A stretch of 64,000 nt of DNA from Gemella sp. GL1 (GTDB lineage: Bacteria; Bacillota; Bacilli; Staphylococcales; Gemellaceae): the NCBI RefSeq assembly GCF_013415365.1, contig NZ_JACBYB010000021.1, positions 186,001 through 250,000 on the forward strand, read 5' to 3'. This document shows, in pieces, positions 34,921 to 44,085 of the stretch. Position numbers and translations under genes: made by a program. Position 1 is the first letter of the stretch. Each line of letters opens with the position of its first letter. The notes under the pieces are model-generated. The model saw nothing but the letters and a program-made list of their open reading frames with translations, made no database searches and was not told the DNA's origin.

Positions 34921-35652
34921 ATGAAACCTATAATCGGAATAGTTAGCAATCAAATAAATGATGAATTTGAAGTTTTAAATAAACTCCAAATCACTTATAC
35001 CGCAACAGACAATATAAATGCAATCTCCAATGCTGGTGGGGACCCCATCATTATACCAATAAATAATGCGGAATCCGTAAAAAAATATTCACACATAATA
35101 GACGGTCTTTTGCTTGCTGGTGGTCAAGATGTCTCCCCTTTATTTTATGGAGAAGAACCTAGCCCTAAATTAGGACAGACCTTGGCAAAAAGAGATGCTT
35201 TTGAAATTGAAATAGTTAAGGAAATGTTGAAATTACAAAAACCCATTTTCGGTATCTGTCGAGGTATGCAAGTTATCAATATAGCGCTAGGTGGTAGTCT
35301 CTATCAAGATATCGAGTATGTAAATACAGAACTTATAAAACATTGGCAAGATACTCACCCAAAATATATCAGTCATTCAGTATCAACTGTAAAAGACTCA
35401 ATAATAAATAAGTTGATAGGAGACAATTCTACTATTAACAGCCTTCATCATCAAGTTATAAAAAAATTAGGAGTAAACCTTAAAGCAACAGCTTACTCTT
35501 CTGATGGATTAATAGAGGCTGTTGAATCCATAATTCCTAGTCAATATATTCTCGGAGTTCAGTGGCATCCAGAAATTTTACTTCAAGAAAAGCATGAAGA
35601 ATCCCAAAAATTATTTAAAAATTTTGTAATGGAATGTAAGAAAGGGCTTTAG
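34921..35652 (+). CDS. Peptidase C26 / gamma-glutamyl-gamma-aminobutyrate hydrolase-like class I amidotransferase
   Basis: A 243-aa class I glutamine-amidotransferase-fold hydrolase. The nucleophile is in PIFGICRGMQVINIALGGSLYQD (about residue 115), and the His/Glu pair in GVQWHPEIL (about 222). LLLAGGQDVSPLFYGEEP is the typical oxyanion loop. PuuD-like proteins split gamma-glutamyl bonds; related C26 enzymes act on folylpolyglutamates or gamma-glutamyl peptides, so the substrate is uncertain. It is followed after one base by a DJ-1 family gene. Confidence 0.87.
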   Translation: MKPIIGIVSNQINDEFEVLNKLQITYTATDNINAISNAGGDPIIIPINNAESVKKYSHIIDGLLLAGGQDVSPLFYGEEPSPKLGQTLAKRDAFEIEIVKEMLKLQKPIFGICRGMQVINIALGGSLYQDIEYVNTELIKHWQDTHPKYISHSVSTVKDSIINKLIGDNSTINSLHHQVIKKLGVNLKATAYSSDGLIEAVESIIPSQYILGVQWHPEILLQEKHEESQKLFKNFVMECKKGL

Positions 35653-35653
35653 T

Positions 35654-36208
35654 ATGACTAAAAAAATAGCAGTCTTGGCTGATAATGGATTTGAAGAAAT
35701 AGAATTACTTACACCTATCGATGTACTTAGACGTGCAGGTCTAAAGGTAGACCTAATTTCCGCTAATAATGCTGAATGTATCTCTAGTTCACGTAATGTA
35801 AAGATTCTTGTAGATAAAAAAATTAATGACATAAACTCTATTCTGGACTATGACGCAATCTTTATCCCTGGAGGTATGCCTGGTGCTGAAAACTTAAAAA
35901 ACAATGAAAGGGTCATTGAATTTTTCCAAGAAATGAATAAAGCAGCTAAACTAGTATCAGCAATCTGTGCTGCTCCTATCGTTCTAGATAAAGCAGGATT
36001 AACTCAAAATAAAAATATTACTTGTTATCCTGGTTTCGAAAATAGCATTGATTTCAAATCGTATTCAGAATCAACCGTCATAGTAGATGGCAATATGATT
36101 ACAGCTTCTGGTCCTGGTCTAGCCTTAGACTTTTCACTAAAACTACTTACCTATTTAACAAATGAAGAAACAAGCAATAATATAGCAAAAGCAATGTTAA
36201 AAAAATAA
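35654..36208 (+). CDS. DJ-1/PfpI family protein (YajL/ThiJ-like)
   Basis: A 184-aa protein with the DJ-1 fold. The nucleophilic Cys lies in SAICAAPIVLDKAGL (about 106), the conserved Glu in NGFEEIELLTPIDVLRRAGL (about 16), and the His of some relatives is replaced. Members have been assigned deglycase, chaperone or oxidative-stress functions; the role here is unknown. It is translated directly after the C26 peptidase (stop, one base, ATG). Confidence 0.88.
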   Translation: MTKKIAVLADNGFEEIELLTPIDVLRRAGLKVDLISANNAECISSSRNVKILVDKKINDINSILDYDAIFIPGGMPGAENLKNNERVIEFFQEMNKAAKLVSAICAAPIVLDKAGLTQNKNITCYPGFENSIDFKSYSESTVIVDGNMITASGPGLALDFSLKLLTYLTNEETSNNIAKAMLKK

Positions 36209-36237
36209 AAAGTTAGCGATTTAATCGCTAACTTTTT
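36207..36237. terminator. Bidirectional terminator between the DJ-1 gene and gdhA
   Basis: A perfect 15-bp stem with a one-base centre (36207-36221 with 36223-36237); T runs on both strands. The gdhA stop begins 3 bases away. Confidence 0.9.
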
Positions 36238-36239
36238 AT

Positions 36240-37589
36240 TTATACTAATCCTTGTGTAGACATTGCTTCAGCTACTTTTAAAAAACCTGCAATATTGGAA
36301 CCTAAAACTAAATTCCCTTCTTGACCAAATTCCTTAGAAGCTTTAACCGATTCTTCGTAAATATTCTTCATAATATCATATAACTTAGCATCAACTTCTT
36401 CAAAAGTCCAAGCAAGACGCATAGAATTTTGACTCATTTCTAATGCTGAAACTGCTACCCCTCCAGCATTAGCAGCCTTAGCAGGTCCAAATAGAACACC
36501 TGCTTGATGGAAAACATTTATAGCTTCTAATGTAGATGGCATGTTGGCACCTTCTGAAACTGCTAATAAACCATTTTCAACTAAAACTTTTGCATCTTCT
36601 TCATTTAATTCATTTTGAGTTGCACAAGGGAAAGCTAAATCTGTTTTTATAGACCAAATTCTACCTTCCTCTGCTTTTGTGAATACACTATGTGGATGAA
36701 ATTCTACATATTTAGAAATACGTTCACGTTGTTTTTCTTTAAGTTCTTTAATTGTATCCAAGTTAATACCATTTTCATCATAAATATATCCTGATGAATC
36801 AGACATAGCTACAACCTTAGCACCCAATTGCTGTAATTTTTCTGCAGCATAAATTGCAACATTTCCAGAACCAGATACTATAGCTATTTTCCCAGCAATA
36901 TCCTTACTATTAGCTTTTAACATTTGTTCAGCAAAATAAACAGCACCATATCCTGTAGCCTCTTTACGAACAAGTGATCCACCATAAGTTAGACCCTTAC
37001 CAGTAATAACTCCGTTCTTATATCCATTTAACTTCTTATATTGTCCGAACATGTATCCAACTTCTCTTGCTCCTACACCAATATCTCCTGCTGGTACATC
37101 TATATCTGGACCAATATATTTTTGAAGTTCAGTCATAAAGGCTTGAACGAATCTCATTACTTCATTATCAGATTTTCCTTTAGGATCAAAGTTTGAACCA
37201 CCCTTACCTCCACCGATAGGAAGTCCTGTCAGTGAATTTTTGAAAATTTGTTCAAAACCTAAAAACTTAACAATTGACTGGTTTACAGATGGATGAAATC
37301 TAATTCCTCCTTTGTAAGGTCCGATTGCTGATGAATACTGTACTCTATACCCCTTATTTACTTGTACTTTTCCTTGATCATCTAACCAAGCTACTCTAAA
37401 TGATATAACTCTCTCAGGTTCTACTAAACGCTCTAAAATATTTTCTTCAATATATTTTGGATACCTATCAAAAACTGGCACTAAAGTTTCAAAAACCTCT
37501 TTTACTGCCTGCAAAAATTCTGACTCGTGAGCATTATCTTCCTTTACCTTCTTAAAAACTTCTGTTACGTATTCTCTTCCTTTTGTCAT
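36240..37589 (-). CDS. gdhA: NADP-specific glutamate dehydrogenase
   Basis: A 449-aa hexameric enzyme catalysing reductive amination of 2-oxoglutarate. Catalytic lysine region PIGGGKGGSNFDPKGKS (about 110-125), substrate-binding GPYKGGIRFHPSV, and the nucleotide-binding VSGSGNVAIYAAEKL (about 237). The length and sequence are of the small-subunit GDH50s, usually NADPH-dependent and assimilatory. AAGGAG precedes the ATG. The glutaredoxin-like gene lies 50 bases upstream on the same strand. Confidence 0.96.
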   Translation of the reverse strand: MTKGREYVTEVFKKVKEDNAHESEFLQAVKEVFETLVPVFDRYPKYIEENILERLVEPERVISFRVAWLDDQGKVQVNKGYRVQYSSAIGPYKGGIRFHPSVNQSIVKFLGFEQIFKNSLTGLPIGGGKGGSNFDPKGKSDNEVMRFVQAFMTELQKYIGPDIDVPAGDIGVGAREVGYMFGQYKKLNGYKNGVITGKGLTYGGSLVRKEATGYGAVYFAEQMLKANSKDIAGKIAIVSGSGNVAIYAAEKLQQLGAKVVAMSDSSGYIYDENGINLDTIKELKEKQRERISKYVEFHPHSVFTKAEEGRIWSIKTDLAFPCATQNELNEEDAKVLVENGLLAVSEGANMPSTLEAINVFHQAGVLFGPAKAANAGGVAVSALEMSQNSMRLAWTFEEVDAKLYDIMKNIYEESVKASKEFGQEGNLVLGSNIAGFLKVAEAMSTQGLV

Positions 37590-37639
37590 AATAAAATCTC
37601 CTTATCTAAACATGTGTGTTCATTGCCTAAAAATTCTTC

Positions 37640-37921
37640 TTAGGGTCTTGCAGTTAAAGTACAAGCTGTTCCATTTAAATCATTTAATTCAAAAATAAGC
37701 GTATCATTAGGCTGAACTAAAACTGGTATACCAATAAATCCCCAAAGTTTTCTCATTTCAAATTCTGGTCTTGTATCTCTAAGTTTTAAAAATCTTTTCA
37801 AATTATCCATAGAGGCCGTTATATTAACTTCTTCGTAATCAATTCCTTGTTCCTTTAATTCAGCAACAAATGCCGCTGTATCTGGACATAGATCACTGAA
37901 ATATAAAGTATATCCTGCCAT
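37640..37921 (-). CDS. Small glutaredoxin-like thioredoxin-fold protein
   Basis: A 93-aa protein. A strand followed by FSDLCPDTAAFVAELKEQ shows a single-Cys variant (CPDT) of the redox motif, and GIPVLVQPND provides the cis-proline loop of the thioredoxin fold, followed by a 'LIFEL' strand. The family is annotated as glutaredoxin-related; with one Cys it may be monothiol or a binding protein. It precedes gdhA. Function unknown. Confidence 0.7.
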   Translation of the reverse strand: MAGYTLYFSDLCPDTAAFVAELKEQGIDYEEVNITASMDNLKRFLKLRDTRPEFEMRKLWGFIGIPVLVQPNDTLIFELNDLNGTACTLTARP

Positions 37922-38164
37922 ATTTTTTCTCCCCTCATCATTCTTAATGAAATTATATCATAAAAGAGTTTTCAAAAAAATTTTTATGCTCAATATGATT
38001 AATAATACCAATGTATCATTAAACTATAGTTAGCAACATAATAACTTTAATTGGAAATAAAGGACCTTTAAAATTATTCTGTAATAAAATAAAAACACAA
38101 CTTGTTAATTCAAATATAGGTTGAATTTTTCAAGCTATGTCTTTATTTACTATATCTACTTAAC

Positions 38165-39004
38165 CTATTTTCTTATTCTTTCATACATAATAATACCTGC
38201 TGCTACTGATGCATTAAGACTTTGAGTCTTCCCTAACATAGGAAGATGGTATAAGAAGTCACAAGCTGCAGTCACAGTCTTACTCATACCTTCTCCTTCA
38301 TTTCCAACTACAATAGCTAAGGGAACATCTTTAGCAATATTAGTATAATCTTCTGATCTATCCGAAAGAGTAGTTCCTGCAATCCAAAATCCTTTTTCCT
38401 TTAATTTTGCAATTGTGTCTAATAAATTAGATACTCTTACTACTGGCATATATTCTATAGCACCCGCTGATGAACGTACAACTGTTTGACTTACTACTGC
38501 TGCTCTCCTCTTAGGAATAATTACAGCTTTTACCCCACTTGCTTCTGCCGAACGGATAATTGCTCCTAAGTTATGAGGATCTTCAATATGATCTAATATC
38601 AATAAAGTAGTATCTCGATTTATTTCTTCTAATGAGTTTAGTATTTCATCTAATTCCCTGTATGCATAAGGTGCAACAAAAGCTACAACTCCTTGATGTC
38701 TTTCTTTAGTTACATTGTCAAGTTTTCTTTTAGGCACTTCTTGACAAACAATTCTTTTTTCATTAGCAATAGAAAAAATAGACTTCAATCTTCCTTTTTC
38801 GATTCCTTCTTGAAATAAAATTTTGTTTATTTGACGACCAGAATTAATTGCCTCCAATATAGCATTTCTTCCAGCGATTACTTCCTTATCATCTTCTAAA
38901 TCTACCATTTCTGAAAACTCATTTTGCTTACCTTGTTTTTTAAAATCCTGAGTTTTGAAATTCTTATTTGATTTAAATTTCTTATTTTGATTTCTCATAT
39001 TCAT
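38165..39004 (-). CDS. rlmB: 23S rRNA (guanosine-2'-O-)-methyltransferase, RlmB/TrmH family
   Basis: A 279-aa SPOUT methyltransferase. A basic N-terminal tail (about 1-30) precedes the substrate-binding domain (EVIAGRNAILEAINSGRQINKIL), then the knotted SAM domain with LILDHIEDPHNLGAIIRSAEASGV, AIVVGNEGEGMS and MLGKTQSLNASVAAGI (motifs 1-3). RlmB 2'-O-methylates G2251 (E. coli numbering). It overlaps mrnC by 23 bases; two in-frame ATGs (39004, 38998) are possible. Same order as cysS-mrnC-yacO in Bacillus. Confidence 0.93.
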   Translation of the reverse strand: MNMRNQNKKFKSNKNFKTQDFKKQGKQNEFSEMVDLEDDKEVIAGRNAILEAINSGRQINKILFQEGIEKGRLKSIFSIANEKRIVCQEVPKRKLDNVTKERHQGVVAFVAPYAYRELDEILNSLEEINRDTTLLILDHIEDPHNLGAIIRSAEASGVKAVIIPKRRAAVVSQTVVRSSAGAIEYMPVVRVSNLLDTIAKLKEKGFWIAGTTLSDRSEDYTNIAKDVPLAIVVGNEGEGMSKTVTAACDFLYHLPMLGKTQSLNASVAAGIIMYERIRK

Positions 39005-39413
39005 TTACTATATAGCTAAACAGCTGCTCCAATCTTTCAAAATTTTTGGCTAAGTAATGATAACCAAATACAGCCTCAAGTCCTGTAGCAAGTTTATACT
39101 CCATTATAGTAGCATTCTTTGCTTTAGAATTATTCTTTTGATTTTTACCACGATTATATATAGCCAATTCTTCTTCACTAAAAATATTATTATCTAAAAT
39201 AGACTGCATAAAAAGTGCTTGAGCCCTAGCAGATACAACTCCAGAAACTTGTCTATGTAAATCATTAATTTTCCCTAAATGATTTATCATCATATACTCT
39301 CTAGCCATAATGTCATAAATAGAATCTCCAATATAAGCTAATGATAAAACTTGCATATTTTCTAAATTTTTTATATTTTCATCAGTAAAAGAAAATTTTA
39401 TTCTTTCTTCCAT
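38982..39413 (-). CDS. mrnC: Mini-ribonuclease III
   Basis: A 143-aa RNase III catalytic domain without dsRNA-binding domain, which matures the 23S rRNA ends in Firmicutes. The motif LAYIGDSIYDIMAREYM (with the catalytic Asp) and ATIMEYKLATGLEAVFGYHYL (second acidic cluster) are plain. It starts within the last codons of cysS (16-base overlap), whose coding sequence supplies its AAGGAG. Confidence 0.95.
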   Translation of the reverse strand: MEERIKFSFTDENIKNLENMQVLSLAYIGDSIYDIMAREYMMINHLGKINDLHRQVSGVVSARAQALFMQSILDNNIFSEEELAIYNRGKNQKNNSKAKNATIMEYKLATGLEAVFGYHYLAKNFERLEQLFSYIVNEYEKSK

Positions 39414-40801
39414 CTTACTCCTTGTTTAGTATCCTCTAATATAATTCCCTCAGCTTTTAAGTCATCTCTTATCTTGTCTGCCAAAGTAAAATCCCTATTC
39501 TTGCGTGCATCTTCTCTCTGAGCAATTAAGCCCTCAATTCGTGCATAATCCCCTTTGATTTCCTCTTTTACTTCTAAGCTAATCCCTAAAATTTTACTAT
39601 AGACTCCAAATGCAGCCTTAATTAATTCAAGAGTCTCTTTATTTACCTCATCTTTTTCAGTATAGATATTAGAGATCTTCACTAACTCATACCATGCCGA
39701 TAAAACATTAGCTGTATTAAAATCATCATTCATTTCTTTTTCTAAAGTTTCTAAATTAGTATTCACTTTTTCTGCAACTTCATTATCCATACTTGGAATT
39801 GGCATCTCGTTAGATAATCTAAAGTTCAAGTTTTGATATGCAATCACTAATTTTGCATAGTTAGTCTTAGCAAGTTCTATACTTTCTGCAGAAAAATTAA
39901 TAGGTGTTCTGTAGTGAACACTTAGCATAAATAGTCTAAGTACCATTGGATCTACTTGGGTAAGAATATCTTTTACTAAAGTAAAGTTTCCTAAAGATTT
40001 AGACATCTTAGTCCCGTCAATATTTATAAATCCATTATGCATCCAGTAATTAGCAAAAGTTGCCTGATTGTGACATTCTGATTGAGCAATTTCATTCTCA
40101 TGATGAGGGAATGTTAAGTCTTGTCCTCCTGCATGAATATCGATAGTTACACCTAGACTTTCTTTAGCCATTACAGAGCACTCAATATGCCAACCAGGAC
40201 GCCCTTGTCCCCAAGGGCTTAACCAAGATACTTCCCCATCTTTAGCAGCCTTCCATAAAGCAAAGTCTAGTGGATCTTCTTTTAGTTCGCTAGCCTCAAT
40301 TCTGGCACCTGAAATTAAATCATCTATAGATTGCTTACTTAATTTTCCGTAATCTTCCTTCTTACGTGTACGGAAGTAAACATCTCCCTTCACTTCATAG
40401 GCATAGTCTTCTGAAATTAATTTAGAAATGAAATCAATAATTTCTTGAATATAATCAGATACTCTTGGATTAGAACTCGCTCTTTGGCAACCTAGAGCAT
40501 CATAATCCTTGTAAAATTCTGCTATATATTTGTCTGATAATTCTTTAGTAGAGATAGCTTCTTCATTGGCAGCTTTAATAATCTTATCATCAACATCTGT
40601 AAAATTAGATACAAAATTCACTTCGTAACCAATATATTCAAAATAACGCCTTACTACATCAAAAGTAATAATTGGTCTAGCATTACCAATGTGAATATAA
40701 TTGTAAACTGTAGGGCCACATACATACATAGACAGCTTATTTTTTTCTAATGATTTAAATACTTCTTTTTCTTGACTCAGCGTATTATAAATTTTAATCA
40801 T
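39398..40801 (-). CDS. cysS: Cysteinyl-tRNA synthetase
   Basis: A 467-aa class I synthetase. The zinc-site Cys in SMYVCGPTVYNYIHIGNARP precedes the HIGH motif (HIGN); other zinc ligands are in WHIECSVM and HHENE. KMSKS is at KMSKSLGNF (about 266). No T-box leader is present: a TGC-TATAAT extended -10 (40852-40847) gives a leader of only about 40 bases. First gene of cysS-mrnC-rlmB. Confidence 0.97.
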   Translation of the reverse strand: MIKIYNTLSQEKEVFKSLEKNKLSMYVCGPTVYNYIHIGNARPIITFDVVRRYFEYIGYEVNFVSNFTDVDDKIIKAANEEAISTKELSDKYIAEFYKDYDALGCQRASSNPRVSDYIQEIIDFISKLISEDYAYEVKGDVYFRTRKKEDYGKLSKQSIDDLISGARIEASELKEDPLDFALWKAAKDGEVSWLSPWGQGRPGWHIECSVMAKESLGVTIDIHAGGQDLTFPHHENEIAQSECHNQATFANYWMHNGFINIDGTKMSKSLGNFTLVKDILTQVDPMVLRLFMLSVHYRTPINFSAESIELAKTNYAKLVIAYQNLNFRLSNEMPIPSMDNEVAEKVNTNLETLEKEMNDDFNTANVLSAWYELVKISNIYTEKDEVNKETLELIKAAFGVYSKILGISLEVKEEIKGDYARIEGLIAQREDARKNRDFTLADKIRDDLKAEGIILEDTKQGVRWKKE

Positions 40802-40846
40802 TTAACTTCTCCTTTATAAATTTTCTATTATTAACTATTTTAACAC

Positions 40847-40855
40847 ATTATAGCA
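40847..40855 (-). promoter_or_regulatory. Extended -10 promoter of cysS
   Basis: TTGCTATAAT on the minus strand (TGC plus TATAAT at 40852-40847), with no good -35; about 46 bases before the cysS ATG. Confidence 0.5.
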
Positions 40856-40884
40856 ATAAACAGTAAATTTTCTTAATTACAGTC

Positions 40885-40924
40885 ATAAAAAAAACACATT
40901 CAGAAATTAATCTCTGAATGTGTT
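40885..40924 (-). terminator. Terminator of the VOC gene
   Basis: A perfect 12-bp stem (40893-40904 with 40913-40924), followed on the minus strand by TTTTTTTATG. Confidence 0.9.
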
Positions 40925-40981
40925 ACTAAAAAATTCACTTATTTTTAATCTTCTCACTTTTATAAAATAAATTAATATTAT

Positions 40982-41353
40982 TTACTTAACTTCTTTTACT
41001 GCGCAATAATTACCACTTGGACTAGCAAAGTTAAAATTTCTAAATGGTACTTCTTGGATTTGACCAACAGTATCCGTTACTGCCTCTAGCTTTTTGTGCA
41101 ATTCTTCTAAATTATTAGTTTCAAATAAAACACTAGGCTGATTATCAACAACTTCCGGAGAGACTTGCTTGATAAATTCTTTATTAAAAACTGTAAATGT
41201 TATACTTGATTCTAAATTTGATTTCATTTCAAACATTTCATAAGACATCATTTCAGTTTCAGATACAATTTCAAATCCAATCGACTTCCAAAATTCTTTC
41301 TCTTTAGCCACATCTTCTACATACAACATTACACCTAAATTTTTTGATAACAT
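40982..41353 (-). CDS. VOC-superfamily (glyoxalase/bleomycin-resistance-like) protein
   Basis: A 123-aa protein made of two beta-alpha-beta-beta-beta units: LGVMLYVEDVAKEKEFWKSIGFEIVSE, then the second half ending FRNFNFASPSGNYCAVKEVK. Members bind metals or small molecules; no substrate can be named. It has its own terminator and stands alone between the ABC transporter gene and cysS. Confidence 0.82.
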   Translation of the reverse strand: MLSKNLGVMLYVEDVAKEKEFWKSIGFEIVSETEMMSYEMFEMKSNLESSITFTVFNKEFIKQVSPEVVDNQPSVLFETNNLEELHKKLEAVTDTVGQIQEVPFRNFNFASPSGNYCAVKEVK

Positions 41354-41459
41354 ACATTAACCTCTTTCATTACTTGTGCATTTAATTATATATTTTCTAA
41401 TTCTATTAATCAAGTTCCAAGCCTAACGCATTATTATATATTTTTCTTAATCTAAAATC

Positions 41460-43802
41460 CTATTCACTTCTTAGTGCTTCTACTGGATTTTTCTTAGCTG
41501 CAATTCTTGCTGGTATAATTGATGCAAGTAGAGTAAGAATTAAACTTAAGCCTATTAAATAAATTGCTTGATCTAGTGGAAGAGAAGCTTTGAAACTTTC
41601 TACTTTGATAGCATTCTTAATTACACTTGATAAGGGTAGTGATAATGTTGCTGCAATTAATACCCCTGTCAAACCTGAAATAAGTCCTACAAGTCCTGCC
41701 TCTGCATTGAAAATTCTTGTAATGTCTTTCTTTCTAGCACCAATTGCTCTTAATATTCCGATTTCTTTAGTACGTTCTACAACTGACACATAAGTCAATA
41801 TTCCTATCATAATTGACGAAACTACTAGAGAAATAGCTGCAAATGATGTTAATATTATAGTGATTGTTGTAATTATTTCCCCTAATATTCCTGTTATTGC
41901 TGCCGATATATCCATATATTTGATAGAATTTTTTTCTGCTGCAGATGCATCATTAGGATACTTATTCTCTACTTTTTTATTATAGTCTACTATTACATTT
42001 TCAATCTTGGCCTTATCATCAACTGATTTTGGATAAATTGCAATAGAAATTGGTTTTTCACTAGCCCCTAAGTAGCCTAATACATTCTCTAGCTCATTAT
42101 CTTTTAGATCTTGTTTTGTCATTACATTTTTAGAAGTATCCTTTTTTTGTGCTGCTACAATTTTAGAATTTTTCTCCTTATCTAACATTGTCTTTTCTAA
42201 AGCACTTGTATAACCTAAACTATAACCCGTTCTGCTTACATTATCTGCACTAGGTTTAGCAACTGCTACTATCTTAGCTTTTACTCCAGAGTTATAAGCA
42301 TTATCATCAGCTTTCTTAGGTACATAGATACCTGATACCTCTTCAAAATAATTATCGTTATCTACTACTGAAATTTCTTTTCCTAATAAATCTTTAAATT
42401 CTAAATTAGCATTGTCATCATAACCTAAAGCTCTTAATATTGACTTATCAAGAGAATTATCTTTTCCTACAAATAAAATCATTTCATTATCTTTTATGTA
42501 GTCAAAATTTTCATCAAGTTTAGCAACAATATCGAATTGACTAGTCAAAACACTCTTGTCAGTAGATAATTTTGAAAAAATTGTTGAATTTCCAAAAGTT
42601 TCTGCATCTTCAATTTTCACTTCTTGCACTTGATTATTATAATTTTTCACAAGAGATTTTAATCCGTAAGCATTCGTATACTCTATATTTTTATAATAAT
42701 CTTTAGCATTTTCTTCAAAATATTTAATAAATGTTTGCCCGTTTCCTAATATATCTTCTGAATATTTATTAGTATGTAAATCATTGGTACTACTAGCTTT
42801 TATCTTACTAGAATTAGCATCACTAGATTCTCCTGTATCTTCCGAAGTTCTTGCTATTCTCACTCCCTCAGTAGGTTGCTGATTCATAATAGTAAATGGC
42901 ATTGTAGAAACATTATCCCCTTCTAATTTAGATATGTATCCATTCATTCCCTCTGAAATTGAAAGCACCAAAGCAATTGAGATTATTCCTATCGAAGATG
43001 CCAATACAGTTAAAAATGTTCTTAATTTTTTAGTAAGTAAGTTATTAAAACTAGATTTAACTGCATCTTTTAAAGACATGGCTGTTTTAGAAGCAATATA
43101 TGTTGACCCTTCACTATTTTCAAGACTATATGGCTTAGTATCTTCTACAATTTCTCCATCAGCAACCCTTACTATTCTATCAGAATACTCCTTTGCCAAT
43201 TCCGGGTTATGAGTAACCATAATTACCAGCTTATCCTTGCTTATTTCCTTGATAAGTTCCATAATTTGGACACTTGTCTTAGAATCCAATGCCCCTGTAG
43301 GTTCATCAGCCAAAATTATTTTAGGGTTAGTCACCAAGGCACGTGCAATAGCTACCCTTTGCATTTGACCTCCAGATAATTGACCTGGTTTTTTGTTAAT
43401 ATGTTCTGCCAAACCTACCCTTTCAAGAGCATCTTTAGATTTTTCAATAGCTTCTCTACTAGATATACCTGAAATAGATAAAGCTAATTTAACATTATCT
43501 AGAACTGTTAAGTGACTAATTAAATTGTAGGCTTGAAATACAAATCCAATCGTTCCATTTCTATAAGCATCCCAATCTTTATCTTTAAAATCCTTACTAG
43601 ATTTTCCGGCAATAACTAAATCTCCAGACGTATATTTATCGATACCTCCAATAATATTTAACATAGTAGTTTTTCCAGATCCAGACGCACCTAGAATAGA
43701 TACAAATTCTGACTGAGGAAAGGCTATACTAACATTTTTTAAGGCCGTTGATTTAACTCCTCCCAAATTATACTCTTTTACAATATTCTTTAACTCTAAC
43801 AT
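41460..43802 (-). CDS. MacB-like ABC transporter, fused ATPase and FtsX-type permease
   Basis: A 780-aa protein. The N-terminal ATPase (about 1-225) has Walker A LGASGSGKTTMLN, signature LSGGQMQRVAIARAL and Walker B ILADEPTGALDS. A membrane helix follows at about 265-285, then a large extracytoplasmic domain (about 290-620), and a three-helix FtsX/DUF21-like permease segment (about 635-775, ISLVVSSIMIGILTYVSVVERTKEIGILRAIGARKKDI). Proteins of this type export peptides or lipoproteins, or sense envelope stress. The Xre/DUF2975 genes just upstream on the same strand may control it. Confidence 0.9.
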   Translation of the reverse strand: MLELKNIVKEYNLGGVKSTALKNVSIAFPQSEFVSILGASGSGKTTMLNIIGGIDKYTSGDLVIAGKSSKDFKDKDWDAYRNGTIGFVFQAYNLISHLTVLDNVKLALSISGISSREAIEKSKDALERVGLAEHINKKPGQLSGGQMQRVAIARALVTNPKIILADEPTGALDSKTSVQIMELIKEISKDKLVIMVTHNPELAKEYSDRIVRVADGEIVEDTKPYSLENSEGSTYIASKTAMSLKDAVKSSFNNLLTKKLRTFLTVLASSIGIISIALVLSISEGMNGYISKLEGDNVSTMPFTIMNQQPTEGVRIARTSEDTGESSDANSSKIKASSTNDLHTNKYSEDILGNGQTFIKYFEENAKDYYKNIEYTNAYGLKSLVKNYNNQVQEVKIEDAETFGNSTIFSKLSTDKSVLTSQFDIVAKLDENFDYIKDNEMILFVGKDNSLDKSILRALGYDDNANLEFKDLLGKEISVVDNDNYFEEVSGIYVPKKADDNAYNSGVKAKIVAVAKPSADNVSRTGYSLGYTSALEKTMLDKEKNSKIVAAQKKDTSKNVMTKQDLKDNELENVLGYLGASEKPISIAIYPKSVDDKAKIENVIVDYNKKVENKYPNDASAAEKNSIKYMDISAAITGILGEIITTITIILTSFAAISLVVSSIMIGILTYVSVVERTKEIGILRAIGARKKDITRIFNAEAGLVGLISGLTGVLIAATLSLPLSSVIKNAIKVESFKASLPLDQAIYLIGLSLILTLLASIIPARIAAKKNPVEALRSE

Positions 43803-43854
43803 ATTTCCTCCCTTACCTATAATTTATGATAAAACATAAGTAGTAAATTCTTTC

Positions 43855-44073
43855 TTAATTATTCTTCTCTTCATCTTCCCTATATTCTAAAATATCCCCA
43901 GGTTGGCATTTCAAGATCTTACAAATCGCCTCAAGTGTAGAGAATCTGATAGCCTTGGCCCTACCATTTTTTAAAATTGATAGATTGGCTGCTGTAATCC
44001 CTACTTTTTCAGAAAGTTCCCCCAAAGACATCTTCTTTTTTGCTAATTCTACATCTAAATTTATAACTATCAT
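43855..44073 (-). CDS. Small Xre/Cro-type regulator (YozG-like)
   Basis: A 72-aa single helix-turn-helix protein: LAKKKMSLGELSEKVGITAANLSILKNGRAKAIRFSTLEAIC is the HTH, and KCQPGDILEY the typical end of the YozG group. These regulators are regularly paired with DUF2975 membrane proteins. The gene begins 12 bases after the DUF2975 gene and lies 52 bases before the ABC transporter gene. GGAGAG precedes the ATG. Confidence 0.88.
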   Translation of the reverse strand: MIVINLDVELAKKKMSLGELSEKVGITAANLSILKNGRAKAIRFSTLEAICKILKCQPGDILEYREDEEKNN

Positions 44074-44085
44074 AAATTCACTCTC

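Noticed and set aside
40802-40981. T-box leader of cysS
   Set aside because: The predicted leader from the extended -10 is only about 40 bases and the remaining space is taken by the VOC terminator; no specifier stem or T-box sequence seen.
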